This document shows positions 47,856-59,976 of a DNA stretch of 64,000 nucleotides, piece after piece. Numbering within the stretch: the first letter of the stretch is position 1; the number at the start of each line of letters is the position of its first letter. This DNA comes from Agapetus fuscipes (Eukaryota > Arthropoda > Insecta > Trichoptera > Glossosomatidae). The stretch is taken from NCBI GenBank assembly GCA_951799405.1, contig OX637343.1, positions 13,122,524-13,186,523 on the forward strand, in the 5' to 3' direction. The notes beneath the pieces were generated by a model, which was given only the letters and a program-made list of their open reading frames with translations, searched no databases and was not told the DNA's origin. The position numbers and the translations under genes were made by a program.

Positions 47856-48362
47856 ATGAGCACCATGCCAGGGTGTAAGCAATAGCCCAGGGCTGCTATT
47901 CCCATTTGACCCATAGACAATAATCTTCTAGAATTTACGAAAATATGTCAAAAAAGCCATAAACGGTATTCCACAAGGTCTCACCTCGATTCTTGTCATT
48001 AGAGAAGAATCATGAGCCATTTTGCCGGTGAGTTGCATCTCGAGCGCTCAAAATGTATGAAGATCTATGTTATGGAGGTTATGTTGAGATGATATTGAGA
48101 AGTATTTATTTTTTAAAAGGCGAAATGTTATTCCTCAGTAAAATAACATATCATTATAACTACTCATCTGGAAGAAACTGCCCTGATCCACTGTACCCAC
48201 ATGATCCACCGTTGCCACATTGACCCTACCTTTTTTTTACTTCGAATATTTGGAATTAAATATTTTACATGGCAGCACTGCATAATAATATTTTCACGTG
48301 TTGAGCTGTCACTCAATGTTTATAATCGTATCTTCTTTATAAATTGTTAATAACTTTACAAA

Positions 48363-51300
48363 ATGGATGAAAACGACACCACAAACATCGGCTTAGTGTC
48401 TTGCGTGCACTTTGTAAAGAGGGGTGTCGCCAAAGCAAATCCAGAGAAGGTTTGTAGTGTCCCATATTTCATACAATTTGAGGTTATGTTCACACTTTGC
48501 GATTTTTCATTATTGAAATTCATGAACATATAACGCTTTTTAGGCACTTGCAATGTGAAGTAATTTCACAACCATTGTCACAGCAGCTCCCTTCATCGCT
48601 CGATGAGGTCTTCATCTTTATCTTCACACACCAATTTTACTACTGCACTAAGAACGAAATGGTTAGTGCCATTTTACACACTGCACTGCAGAGCCTATCT
48701 CTCAGACAAAAGTGTTAAAAAAAAGTGATGCCACCTCAACTTATAGCAAGTCGTATTTTGATTTTATTAGCTTATTCCCAATGTGAGAAATTTGGAATGA
48801 TTCAAGTACTTGTAGTACATTTTTTTTCTGTCAGAAATGGAATTGTAGTGACTGTTTTTTCATAAATTTCAGGTCCAACTTTCTGAAGCAGAACTGCAAG
48901 CAATTATAAAACAAACTGCTGAAGAACTAAAGTAAGCAAATTCCATTTATTTCATCTTGTTTACTCTCCATGGTTTTTTTTAGTAGGTTTGTGAGGAGAA
49001 ATGCAATTTACCAACCTATTTTGCCTGGCCTGCAACAGGTATTACTTAATACACAATCAATAAATCATTTTTAGATTTTTTTATTATGAATTACTAACTA
49101 AGTACCCAAATAACATCTGATGGAAAAGGGTCGAAGTTATTGTCGATGAGACACGGCACAAGCGGGGTTCCAACCGGCGCTAGTGTCAATAATGCAAATT
49201 TGAACGCCAACGCCTTATAATAATAATTATAAATAAATTAGGCTGATTTATTTGGTGAGCGCTGTTTTTGTGTGTAGCCCTCTGCTAGCTTGGTCGTCGC
49301 TGTAGAAAGCGCTAATTCTCAAGCAAGACCCAGTTGTTGTAAGGCTGGATAGACCTTTGGTGACCGGTCATTGGCAAAGGTTTATGAATTTTTTAACCCA
49401 GCGAAGAGCAAATTTGAAAATATAAATGGTATATTTTTTGTGCTCCGCCGGGATTCGAACCCACAACCTTCCCATTCAGAGTCCGCAGTGTTACCACTGA
49501 GCTACGGACCGATCCCCTTGACCATCCCAGCGATTAGTTGTTGCCAACATACACAACAAGTTACATTTTTTAAATCACAAACAAAAATATGTATAAACAT
49601 CATAACAAATACAGAATACAAAATTATAATTTAAAATCCCTAGTCGTAGCCGCCAAAATTACCATCTTGGTATAATTTGATGCACCTCTATCATTTTATT
49701 GGACCATCGGTAGTGTAAAGGCAAAGGGGTATATCTGTCTCAGACCAAATTTTACAGGAGAGCAAAAACAAACTTGTGAAATTCAATAACTCTTTTTGGA
49801 TGGCATGTGTACATTTCTTAATAAAACTAAATAAGTATTCCAATAATAATATAATAATATTAGGATAATTTATTTGGCGAGTGCTGTTTTTGTGTGTATC
49901 ACACCTCAAGAGCCCTCTACAGCTATATCCTTGCCAGATTATGGAATACACTATTTTAGACATTTTGTGGAACAAACTTGGAAAATGAAAAATTTGACAG
50001 ATATACCCATTTGCCATTACGCTACCGAAATATGGTAGAGAATTATAATTTTTATGTTGTTGGGAGAGTAATTCTTGCAATTGGTTGTGTCCACGCTTGG
50101 AGTCATATATACATTGTGAAAGAAAATTAATAGGAGATTGTTTACAGAATAACCGACAATGGAGAAAACAGTGATTTAGAAAATGAAGATGGACCTTCAG
50201 GAGCTGCCGCACAACCAGCCCCAAGTGCAAATCCTGATGATGAGTTTGATTTCAACAATTATGATGCGGATGAAGGTAAAGCTTGTTTTTTGTTCTATTG
50301 TACTAACCACATGAAATTGCGATATCCAGAGTCATAATAAAAGGAGAGCCTGTATGAAGAAAGTTATGACACTGGAGGGAATAAAAGAAGTACGTAAGGA
50401 CAGAAAGAAATGGCGGTTGATCTGTTATGTTGGTGGCTAGGGTTTTTTAAATTAGAATTTGTTTTCTGTTTAGTTTTTGATGTCCATACAAATTATAAAT
50501 CTTATTATTTGTTGATTTTAAAAATGTAATTTGTTGTGTATGTTCCTTCACTAAGGCTGGTTTTAGTGTCGCGCTGACAACGCACTGACCGTCAGCGCTG
50601 ACCGTTCAAAATATATGAACTTGTAGGAAGCGTTTTAGAATGGCGCGTAGCTGTCAGCGCGACAAGTTCATATATTTGGCTGTCAGCGCTGACGGTCAGC
50701 GTGTTGTCAGCGCGACACTAAAACCAGCCTTATAGGTTGGTATGTGGCTGACCTGCTGTAGAAAATGTTTCACTTTGCCAATGTCACCCCTGTTTCAGGG
50801 AAGGTCGGCGGAAGTTGCAGGGTGCATGTTCATTTGATATTCGGTTTTTTATATTGTAGGTCCACATGCGGCATGTTCAAGCGCGAACTTATACAACGCT
50901 GCTTGTGAAAATGCATATAATGCGAATCTTTAATGTTACAAATATTTGCAACTTAGATTAGATTAGATTCAAATGCCAACTGTAACCCTTTGCTGTCAAT
51001 CATAGACGTCATCCAACTTTGAACTTATCCCTGACATTATTTAAGAATTCAAAAGTCTGCAAGTGGAAATATGTGCTAAACCCTTGTGATTTTTGTTCTT
51101 AAATATTTATAATATACAATACGATTATATAAAATACAAATAACTAATACATGTGACCGTTCACATAGTTTGAGGTGTTGTCAATGAGTAAAGGTAGGAA
51201 ATCAATAATTTTTTTAAAGAAATGTGCTTGAAAAAGTATTCTGTACTGGGGGTATTCATATAGCCACAATATTCAGAAGTGAAAAGGTTAATTGGAGGTA

Positions 51301-54300
51301 AAAGTGAGGCAATTATCAATTGATTAAATGAAGGAGATTGCAAATGATTAAAATTTGCTCAGCGAGAAAAAGCGAAGGCCACGTGTGAAGAGAGTGTTGA
51401 ATGTCGAGGAGATGAAAGAAGTATGCAAGGATAGACTAAAATGAAGATGTATCTGCGGATATACTGGTCACACCTTTTAAAATGACAGTTGAATACAATT
51501 ACAGTGTCTTATTACAAAACCATATTGATGCCTCATTAGTAAAGATTTCACTTTTGTTTCTCAAGTATTTTGATTATGTTTTTTTTCACATTGCAGTCAA
51601 CCCAGCTTCTGTGTTTGGTATTGGATCTCTGGCAACATTCACAAACGAGGGTGATTTGGAAGGTGTCAACATTAGGGTGATTATTCATCTATAATCTAAG
51701 TTGCTATGATGTATTAACATTTAAAGTTCATATTTAATGCATGCCGTCAAGCCGGCAGATTGGAAGTTCACTCTTACACATGCTGCATGTGTACATACAT
51801 AATATAATTTATGAAATATTTCATTTGAAATGAAAAAATAATGGAGTTGGACTATTCAGAATTTTCCCTGTCTGCATTATGTCCTAGGTTGTGACCAGTG
51901 ACAGTTGTAGCACTACCAGCTTTCTATGGCACCCCCAACATATTGATGTATATCAAATCAATATAAGTCTCAAGATTTCGTCTATTTTCGGGGGATAAAA
52001 GAATATAGTCTCTAGCGGAGAAGATGTTCATATTTCATCTCACAATCAAAGGAGGTAGCCATGCTATTTCCAAAATCCATTATCTTTATCTCTATTTTTG
52101 AAATCATAAAAGTATAAATGTTTGTAGAAATATGTCTGCATGTCTCCGCACCCCTAAAGGGACGCCTGTGGCGCCCTATTCTACCTAGCGCTCTGGGCGG
52201 TCGCCCAACCGTGCCCTACCCTAACGCCAGTACTGGTTGTGACTTTAACCCCTGGAGCGCCGGCGATTTTCTGCCTAATTCAGACACCCAACTCGTGGTT
52301 TTTTATATTAAAAATCTCCAAAGATACAAAACATATCTCCTGTGGGTTTTTTTACATCAAAAAACAATGAAATAAAGTTTTTTTAGTGCCTACCAAAAAA
52401 AAAAAAACTTTTATGGAGTTATTATTTTGCTCCATCATAATTTAGATTACGGAAAAAAGATCGAGATTCTAAAAAAAAATATATCTTATTAGTCTGCGTA
52501 GGCACGAAATCACAATACATCGCAAAAAATAGAAGTTGTCTTAGAAGAAGTGGTCTTATGTCAACAAATTGTGGAATTTGGCTTTTCCAACAGTCGGTTT
52601 TCAAGGTCAACTTAAATATTATATTTTAAATACCTACAAACAAAAATGAATGCTTTGAATTTATTGGTGGATGGTTCTATCTAATAGCAGTACTTCATGC
52701 GATTTTCGATCTTATTGCTGTGTAAAAGCTAAAGAAAAACTAAAAATATCGCGTATAGTACTATGAGTGCGGATCCGCGTTCCGGCGCTCGAGGGGTTAA
52801 TTACCACGAAAACAAACCGTTTCAGAAATTGAGGTTCATAAAAAAAGCAAAACAAACAATGTTACAGTAGTAGCATGCATAACGCAACTAAGCTACACAT
52901 ATAGTGTAACTTCTTGCCGCGTTATCCCCGAAGGGGTCGCATGTGGCGAGTTGAACCTATTTATTTTTACAGGTAAGGGGGCCGGCCTTACGCCAACCAC
53001 TTCAGTTGAAGTGGAGGTTTCCCAGCTCCCGAGAGTGCTGGTACTCATTTCTTGTGAAGGCTGAGTAAACCTTGCCGGTATTTTATTTTGGGGTTTGAAA
53101 TAAACACCGAAACGGAAAATCATTTCTGACACCCTCGGTGGGATTCGAACCCGAGCTTTCGGCATGGAATGCAAGCACTCTACCACCTGAGCTATCGACC
53201 GGACCATACATCAAAATCTGCATACATCAAAAAATCTATTAATTTTGTTGTTATGACGCCATTTGAGGTACTGAATAATTGTGGAATGATGTTATTGTAT
53301 CTTGCCCATAGACGGATGACCCAGACAGTGATGAAGAGGATGACGTGATAAAGCCCACAGACAATTTGATTCTAGTCGGCCATGTGCAGGGGGACGCCAG
53401 CGTCTTGGAAGTCTATGGTAAAATATTGCTGTATTTTTTTTATCCAGAATTTCAATGTTTGTAAATAGCCACAATATTCTAGGACTGATGTCAACCTATT
53501 TGAAGTGTCCAGTGGTATAGTTTTGATTTTTTATTTGAAATAGTTTACCACTTCTTTAATTCAGTATAGTTTACTTCATTTACTTCACTTTAATTCTTAC
53601 AGAATGAACCTTGTTTTGCATTTCTTTACATAATTTGATTTCGCTGTTGCTCTTGGACAACAGATCATTGATCTAAAACAAGAAGAATAAGAAGACGTAA
53701 TATATTTTTTGTTCTTATTGTTACAGTTTACAATGAAGAAGAAGGCTCACTATACGTCCACCATGACACTCTCCTGCCTTGCTTCCCCTTGTGCATTGAA
53801 TGGCTCAACAGAGATCCCTCTGAACAACATCCAGGTATGAAATCTGCATCGTGCCATTTCACTTTTTGCAGTATATTTTATTAAATCATTTAATTAGGTA
53901 GTTTCCTGAGGCTTGTGTCGTTGACTATCCAATGGGTTCATTCATCTTCCTTCAGAGAACCTTTTCAGATGATTTCTCGCCTGTAGAGCAAGAAGGTGCC
54001 CTGAAGCTCTATTCTGCTAAATTCCTTACACTTTGGATATCAATCCAAGTCGGAACCTGCTAGTGCTTGCGAAAAAAACTCCATAGATAAAAAATCACAG
54101 TACACCTTATTTTTGGACACAAAAAATTGCTATCTCGTCGCCTTAAGGTCGTAAGAATTTTAGCAGAATAGCGCATCTGACCACTTATTACTGGTTTGAA
54201 TTTACAATGGTTTCAATAATAAATAAATATTTTGCTAAATATCGAGTGCAGTTTTATGTGAATCACACCTATAGAGCCCTTTACGAGCTTGATGATCATT

Positions 54301-57300
54301 TTAGAAAACGCCGACTACACCAAGATCCAGTTGCTGTAAAGCTGGATAAATCTTCTGTGTCTGGTCTTTGGTAGGCAATCTGAATTGATCAACTCAACAA
54401 TGAAAATATTTGAGAAATTAAATGATATTTTTATGTGCTTTATCACTAATTGAAGTTTATAGCGTAAACTACTAGACTACAGACCGGTCTAAATTGGTTG
54501 GTTTGATTGGATTGTTTATTTTTTTCATTTCAGGTAACCTGTGTGCCATAGGAAGCATGGACCCAATAATCCAGGTCTGGGATTTGGATATATTGGACTG
54601 CTTGGAGCCAGCGTTTAAGCTTGGTCGTAAGAAAAACAAGAAGAAAAACATCAAACGGGTCGGCCATTCTGACGCCGTTTTAGATCTGGCATGGAACAAA
54701 AATTTTGAGTGAGTATCTTACAATCTATTGTGTGTTATAAAGTAAAAACATGTAATCATTTATTAGTGATCCATTTAGTAGCTCAGTTGGTAGAATGCAT
54801 ATCTTTAAAACTAGAGGGCTAGGGTTCGAACCCCACCAAAGGTGTCAAGACATTATTTCTCTATTTAATAAGTGTGCAAGAGATGGAAGAACTATTTTCA
54901 AAAAAAAAATTGGCCTGGGTGAAAGACGAAGTTAAGGACAGATGGAAAAAGAAAATGAATTGAAGATTTTGAAAGAAGAAATGACAGTGTCTATCTCACT
55001 TTTGAAAAAAAAAGTTGCAGGATTTATGTTCATTTGAGGTTTGGATTTTAATTTGTAAATACGCATTCAGCATTTGTAAACACGAACTTACACTTGTCAG
55101 TTTGTGGGCATGCATTTGATATGAGTTTTGAATGTTAATATATCTTTGCATCTCTGATTATAGATTACAGAAATAAGATAATGAAACCTTGTCCCGCGGA
55201 ATCATCAAAACTGTTGATTTCTTATTGAGGAAGTTTCTGTGTTGAGTTTTTTTTATATTAGCAATGTTTTGATGGAGAGAAGCTCATAATTGTGGTATTT
55301 TTCTTTCATTCCAGCCACGTGTTGGGCAGCGGCTCTGTAGACCAGACAGTTCTTCTATGGGACATCGACCAAGGAACTCCACACACTAAACTCTCTGTGT
55401 TTGAAGACAAGGTAATGCTATATTTCATCACTGTTATTTGTTTCCTTTCAATGCATGCCCACAGACAGGCGCATGTAGGTTCGCGCCTACACATTTTGCA
55501 TGTGTGCATACAAAAAAAAATCCTCACATGAACATAAACCTTGAAACTCCTACCGCCTTTCCCTGAAACCGGGGTGGCCTTGGCAAAAGTGAACCAATTT
55601 TTACAGCACGGGGGGTCAGCCTCATACCAACCTATCAGTCAAGGAGCACAAAAAATTATAAGTTATATTTCATAAGGTATATTTCATTTTCAGGTTTTTT
55701 TTTTCTTTTTAAAAAAATAGGTTGTGGAAAGGAATGCAATCCACTAATCTATTTTGCCTGGCCAGTTGTCTTCATGCGAAAGCAGAAGCTTGTGTGCATG
55801 CAACGGCATCTGTTGAACCAGGGTCGAAGTTATCGTCGCGGGATTCGAACCAGTGTTATCCGGTTCCAAATAACCTGTCTTGATTCCCGCGGCCATAACA
55901 CCGAGGTATATACATCATAAGTTATATTTTTTTATCTACGCAATAGAAGGGTATTTACACCATGCTATATAAGGCAAAGAAGTAATTGAATCCAACTAAT
56001 ATTTTCCCAGGTTCAAAGTATCCAATGGCATCCACTAGAGTCCCAGAGCTTGCTGTCGGGATGCTGTGACAACCGAGCCAGGATATCAGACTGCAGGACC
56101 ACTGATGCCCACCGCACCTGGAACCTGGGAAGCGAGGTCGAGAAAGTGTGCTGGGATGTTCTAAAGCCATTCTGCTTTGCTGTAAGTCTTATATTTTCGT
56201 AAAGACTGCAACATCAACTTGATTCTGTGCAAAGAAGACCAGTGAAGCTAATGGATGACCCTGCTCTCACAGCCAACCTACATTCCTTCAAGCACAAAAT
56301 GCTCAGCCTCTTCTATAGGTGCTATAACTGTGTCTGTTTTGATGATATATCCTCACGCCTCCTCCACTCGCCTCAACAAAGGCAACTCGTAGAACGGCAA
56401 TCTCAAAACTACGAGTACTCTGTATTTTCACGACTCATTTCTTTGCCTAACTGCCCGCTTATGGAACAAGTTACCCATATCTGTGTTCCCACCCCAATTT
56501 AATCCTGTTCTATTCATAACAACGTTAGTTCTTGTTTATCGTAAACGCCATTGAGAAAATTTTACATGAGCGATGTTTGCATGTGTACTGGACCAATGTG
56601 TCTTATGAAAACAAGAAATTTATTTAAAAAATATTTTAAAGAACTCTCACATTATCGAGTTTTGCGGTTTTTCTTAGCTCAGATTGTGTAGAATTTGATT
56701 CTTAAGCTAACTGCATGAAAAAGTCATATTTGACAAGATTGGCGTATACGATAAACAAGAACTGGGGGAGCGAACTATCAATGGCCACTTCCTTTCAGTG
56801 TCTCTAAAAAAAAGCATCATGCACCTAACAGCCCTGCTACAGAGGATCAGGACATCTATCGCCACACGACAAACACCTCTCCGGCACTCCAACAAGTGTC
56901 ACAGACCTCTAGATTCTCTGAAATCTACTCCCGCCCAGGATTCCTTAAAAGAAATTTCGCTTTCCAATGGCGCTACACCCCAGACACATATCTAGCATGG
57001 TTTTACAACTATATGGATTTGGTCCGGTACCTGGGACATTGGATATTAATTGGAAGATCGTGAGACCGATTCCTGGTGGAGCAAAAACATCTGCTTTTAA
57101 GATATGCTCTTCACTGGGTTGAAAAATTCACATGCCTTTACCAAAGACTAGCCACCAAAGGTCTTACAGAAACTGGGCTTTTGTAATTAGGGCTTTCTAA
57201 AGCAATGACCTGGCTCGAAGAGGGCGTTTGAGGTGTGATCCAATAAACAGTACTCACCAAATATTAGTTATCCTAGTATTATTATTTTTTACTATGATAG

Positions 57301-57982
57301 CATGTTGGCGCTTCTATGTTCTGAGTTGCTACCTCTTTTCCAGGCTTGTATGAATGACGGCAGGGTGAGCTATATAGATTGCAGACAAGATGATCCATTG
57401 TGGACGATACAGGCACACGAGGAAGAAGTTACAGGTAAACTAAATGACTACTAATGATTTTAAATAAGAATTACGGACGTTGGATATTTTGTATAGAAGT
57501 AAAAATTTAAGGATTTTAAGAATCGTGTTGAAGGTAAGAAGATGTTTAGTTGACATCATTACAAGACGTGTTTATTCTTTGACGAAGAACCACAAACTAT
57601 TTTTCAGAAATTATTTGTTATTGCCAAGTGCCACAGTTCAAATTGAGTCTTACCCTCCCACAGCATTTACCTAAAACTCCTCATGTCACCTAGCCAATGA
57701 CTTTCAATTCACCACCTGGAGAAGCTGTTTTGTATTCTCTCTTACTTGGCCCGTGCCTTTCCATTTGGTAGACATTTATTGATCTTTTGTGATGACTTGA
57801 AATAGCATTTTGTTTTTTTTTTTATTCTTATTGTGTTCGATATATTTTTCCCCACTTAAACATACTTGTTTCATATTCCAAGTCTGTTTCTTCGTTCCAG
57901 GGTTGTCATTAAGTACACAATGTCCTGGATTGATGGTCACCTTGTGCAGTGATGGCAACATGAAAGCATGGGATATTTCTGA
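48363..57982 (+). CDS. Pwp1: Pwp1 orthologue (periodic tryptophan protein 1, WD40; 3' end beyond window)
   Basis: Eleven exons join in frame: 48363-48449, 48873-48931, 50148-50275, 51597-51676, 53312-53417, 53727-53834, 54534-54708, 55315-55411, 56011-56181, 57344-57434, 57901-57982, giving 394 codons. The product starts [20 protein letters not shown] and has the family layout: short N-terminal strand with GVAK, acidic low-complexity stretch, [28 protein letters not shown], then WD repeats with [14 protein letters not shown], a KKNKKKN insert, [19 protein letters not shown] and MKAWDIS. PWP1 proteins are about 500 aa, so roughly the last 100 residues should lie in exon(s) past 64000, beyond the piggyBac element. 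Known family role: nucleolar WD40 factor in ribosome biogenesis and chromatin. Introns hold SINEs, LINE pieces, a piggyBac MITE and small TIR elements. Start at 48363 is supported by N-terminal homology. Confidence 0.92.
49240..49520 (-). repeat. SINE-B, minus strand, Pwp1 intron 2
   Basis: Complete, with head GGGATTCGAACCCACAACCT on the + strand; a further tail piece lies at about 49865-49930. Confidence 0.82.
50325..50440 (+). repeat. RTE-like LINE 3' scrap in Pwp1 intron 3
   Basis: Matches the reading [21 protein letters not shown] of the 30.2-kb LINE end with small changes. Confidence 0.55.
50550..50732 (+). mobile_element. 183-bp TIR element, Pwp1 intron 3
   Basis: Ends AGGCTGGTTTTAGTGTCGCG are inverted at both sides, with more inner inverted CAGCGCTGACxGTCAG sequence. 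Almost the whole element is one hairpin. The target duplication (TA or similar) is unclear. Confidence 0.75.
50735..50968 (-). repeat. R3 repeat in Pwp1 intron 3, with TIR insert at its edge
   Basis: Its 3' end (TTATAGGTTGG) abuts the TIR element 50550-50732. Confidence 0.75.
52249..52796 (+). mobile_element. piggyBac-type MITE in Pwp1 intron 4
   Basis: TTAA flanks both ends (52245-52248, 52797-52800). The termini are CCCCTGGAGCGCCGG and, in reverse complement, CCCCTCGAGCGCCGG. The right subterminal palindrome GCGGATCCGC corresponds to GCAGATCTGC of the autonomous copy at 58537. It has no coding capacity and was probably moved by a related transposase. Confidence 0.85.
52876..53205 (-). repeat. 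SINE-A, minus strand, Pwp1 intron 4
   Basis: Nearly full length; the head reads GGGATTCGAACCC on the + strand. It ends about 106 bp before exon 5. Confidence 0.82.
54245..54490 (-). repeat. SINE-B, minus strand, Pwp1 intron 6
   Basis: Diverged copy ending about 45 bp before exon 7. Confidence 0.65.
54770..54860 (+). repeat. SINE-A head, Pwp1 intron 7
   Basis: TAGCTCAGTTGGTAGAATGC and GGGTTCGAACCCC only. Confidence 0.65.
55015..55165 (-). repeat. R3 repeat, partial, Pwp1 intron 7
   Basis: Only the half with GGGCATGCATTTGATATGAG is present. Confidence 0.65.
55453..55650 (+). repeat. R3 repeat, Pwp1 intron 8
   Basis: Starts inside the unit at ATGCATGCCCACAGACAGG and runs to AGTCAAGGAG. Confidence 0.75.
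55690..55915 (-). repeat. Third tRNA-derived SINE, minus strand
   Basis: On the + strand GCGGGATTCGAACCAGTG is an inverted B box; the body TTTTGCCTGGCCAG recurs at about 48975-49190 with GGGTCGAAGTTATTGTC. Distinct from SINE-A and SINE-B. Confidence 0.65.
56218..56502 (+). pseudogene. LINE RT C-terminal fragment in Pwp1 intron 9
   Basis: Frame encodes [20 protein letters not shown] and a later [17 protein letters not shown] piece, matching the LQRRAVRLVDD C-terminal region of arthropod LINEs. It has lost the catalytic part. Confidence 0.6.
57015..57270 (+). repeat. SINE-B, Pwp1 intron 9
   Basis: Diverged; body GCTCTTCACTGGGTTGAAAA and tail GGTGTGATCCAATAAACAG. Confidence 0.65.
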
Positions 57983-58225
57983 GTAAGTAAATTGTTAAAT
58001 TAAAATTTTGGCATCCTTTTAATTTTTATAATTATGTTGCCTGTCAAACTGTATCAGATCTTTTAATGTTTGTAATTCATATAATTACAAAATAACAAAA
58101 TCCAGATGTTTTTTAAAACATGAGATTATAGGTCAAAGCAAAATTCATTGCTCAGTACAACCTTGAATAGACAAAATTCATGTTTCTTTTTTGTGAAACC
58201 CTTTGGCATTTTTTTTAAAATAAAT

Positions 58226-58321
58226 TCTCGCCTGTTCATCACCTTTGCTCTCCAGCTATGTATGTCTGCCTCAGCTGCATCTGTTTTGACACTGTCCCTC
58301 CATCGTATTTTTGGTCTTCCT
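58226..58321 (-). pseudogene. LINE ORF2 C-terminal scrap
   Basis: Minus-strand frame RWRDSVKTDAAEADIHSW corresponds to the fragment at 5082-5170. Confidence 0.5.
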
Positions 58322-58493
58322 GGGCTGGAAGTCTCATCAGCACGGTAATTCTTACTTAACCAGCATCTGTAATATTTGTATGAAGACCTGTCAATCCAAG
58401 ATGGCTGGAAGTGAACAGCTGATTAGTCTTCATACAAATATTACCGATATTCGGTAGGTGAGAATTACCGTGGTGATAAAAGACTTCCAGCCC
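58322..58493 (+). mobile_element. 172-bp MITE with GGGCTGGAAGTC ends
   Basis: TIRs of about 55 bp: GGGCTGGAAGTCTCATCAGC at the left, inverted at the right, each running into ATTACCGATATTCGG-like sequence and CATACAAATATTACC. It lies beside a minus-strand LINE fragment (58226-58321). Confidence 0.87.
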
Positions 58494-58559
58494 AGATGTC
58501 CTTCAACATGGCGGTGCTGAAAGTGTTGGCGCTTAACCCGTGGGACGCCGGAACGCAGA

Positions 58560-59976
58560 TCTGCGCTGTCCCCGTAGAGCGCCGGAACGCAGATCTGCGC
58601 TCGAAGGACATATCGCGATTTTTATTTTTTTTCTTTAGTTTTTGTGTAGCAATAAGACTGAAAATCGCTCAACATGTTCCTATTGGGTGAAGCCATCAAC
58701 TAATCAAATCACGGCATTCATTTCGGTTATGAAGGGCTTGTGGAAAATATTCAAAAGTTCGAAAGTTTTCGCCGTGAGTGGACGTGCATTGGACCTCAAA
58801 GTTTACGGATTATAAATACATCATTTGAAAAACGTAAGTAAAGTCTATATTTTCTATATTTAGATCATTATCCTAATAGCATTGAATAAAAATATTACGA
58901 ATAAGTAAGTAAAATCATTTGATAAATCAACATAAACTTTGATACTGACTGTTAGTCAGAGCAACGGTACTTTTGAATATTTTATTTCTTCATATTCTTA
59001 TTCTACCGTGAATATGTTTTATACACAGTTTTGAAGATAATTTTGTAAGCATTTCGTTGAAATACAACAATAGAAGCAAGCTAGAGTATTTTTTTCTAAA
59101 TTCTTGTCGAAACTTGTAGGTAGCCGTCACGGTTTAGGTACAGGCTGGTTCGAAACATTTTGACCCTTGTATGCCCAAACGTATTTCCGTCAAATATTTG
59201 TTAAGTAATGCATTAAAAATTAGTAAGTGGTAAAATATGACACAGTGTGCACAAAGCCAAAAGTAAGTTTTATACAGACTAGATCTGTTCTGAAATTGTG
59301 TTTTTATTATTTCGTCTTTTTTTTCTATTGCACTCGAAAGAGGCATAAATTAAATTACGTTTGAGGGTGAATTTCGTATGTATTTCGTCTTTTTAGATTT
59401 TCTTAAATTTTTTTTTTACCTGCTTTTCACCTGCACTTTAGAGAAGCAAAAAAGAAATTTAATGTTGGCGTGAAATTTGTACAGACCAAGTCTTTAGTGT
59501 TTCTTAAATTGTGGTGTTTTTTTTTTATTTATTTTTCTTTTTTTTTTCACTTTTTCCAAAGAGGCTGAAATTAAATCATGTGTAAGCGTGAATTTCGTAT
59601 ATAGGTTGTAGATACTAGATCTATTCAGACTTTCTTAAATTGTGTTTTATTTTATTATTTCCCTTTTCTCACTTGCAAATGAAGATTATTTTTGTTATTG
59701 TTAAAATTATAAGAAGCAAAGATATTTTAGTAGTAAAGATATTTAAATGAAATAAAAACGACTGCACAGAAAACAAGACAGCATCTCATATTATTTTGCA
59801 TAATAAAAAAAATGCTTTGCTATTTTTGAAAAAAAAAAACAATTTAAAACATTAATATCTCAAAATAAAAATCGGTTCAAAATATATTATATGTAATAAC
59901 CCTGTATGCATTATTGCTACTTTATGTCCCACAGAAACATCTACGATCTGCTAACATATTTTATTATTTTTTGTAG
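58560..59976. other. Long 5' region of the piggyBac-like element
   Basis: About 1.4 kb without coding sequence between terminus and transposase ATG; has T-rich tracts and diverged GTGAATTTCGTAT units that also follow the gene. Confidence 0.5.

Larger units (their letters stand above)
45812..48226 (+). mobile_element. TIR element with TA target site, nested insertions
   Basis: Ends GGGTCAGTGTGGCAACAGTG and the matching inverted copy at 48199-48226 are flanked by TA. GATCCACTGTGTACCC motifs recur inside in both orientations (near 45998, 46010, 46350, 48185). It contains part of a SINE-A (about 46205-46320) and the hAT-like copy 46613-47855. No coding sequence is recognised; family not assigned. 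Confidence 0.65.

Noticed and set aside
49450..49515. tRNA gene on the minus strand
   Set aside because: Head of a SINE-B copy with the same body and tail as copies at 37101 and 37337.
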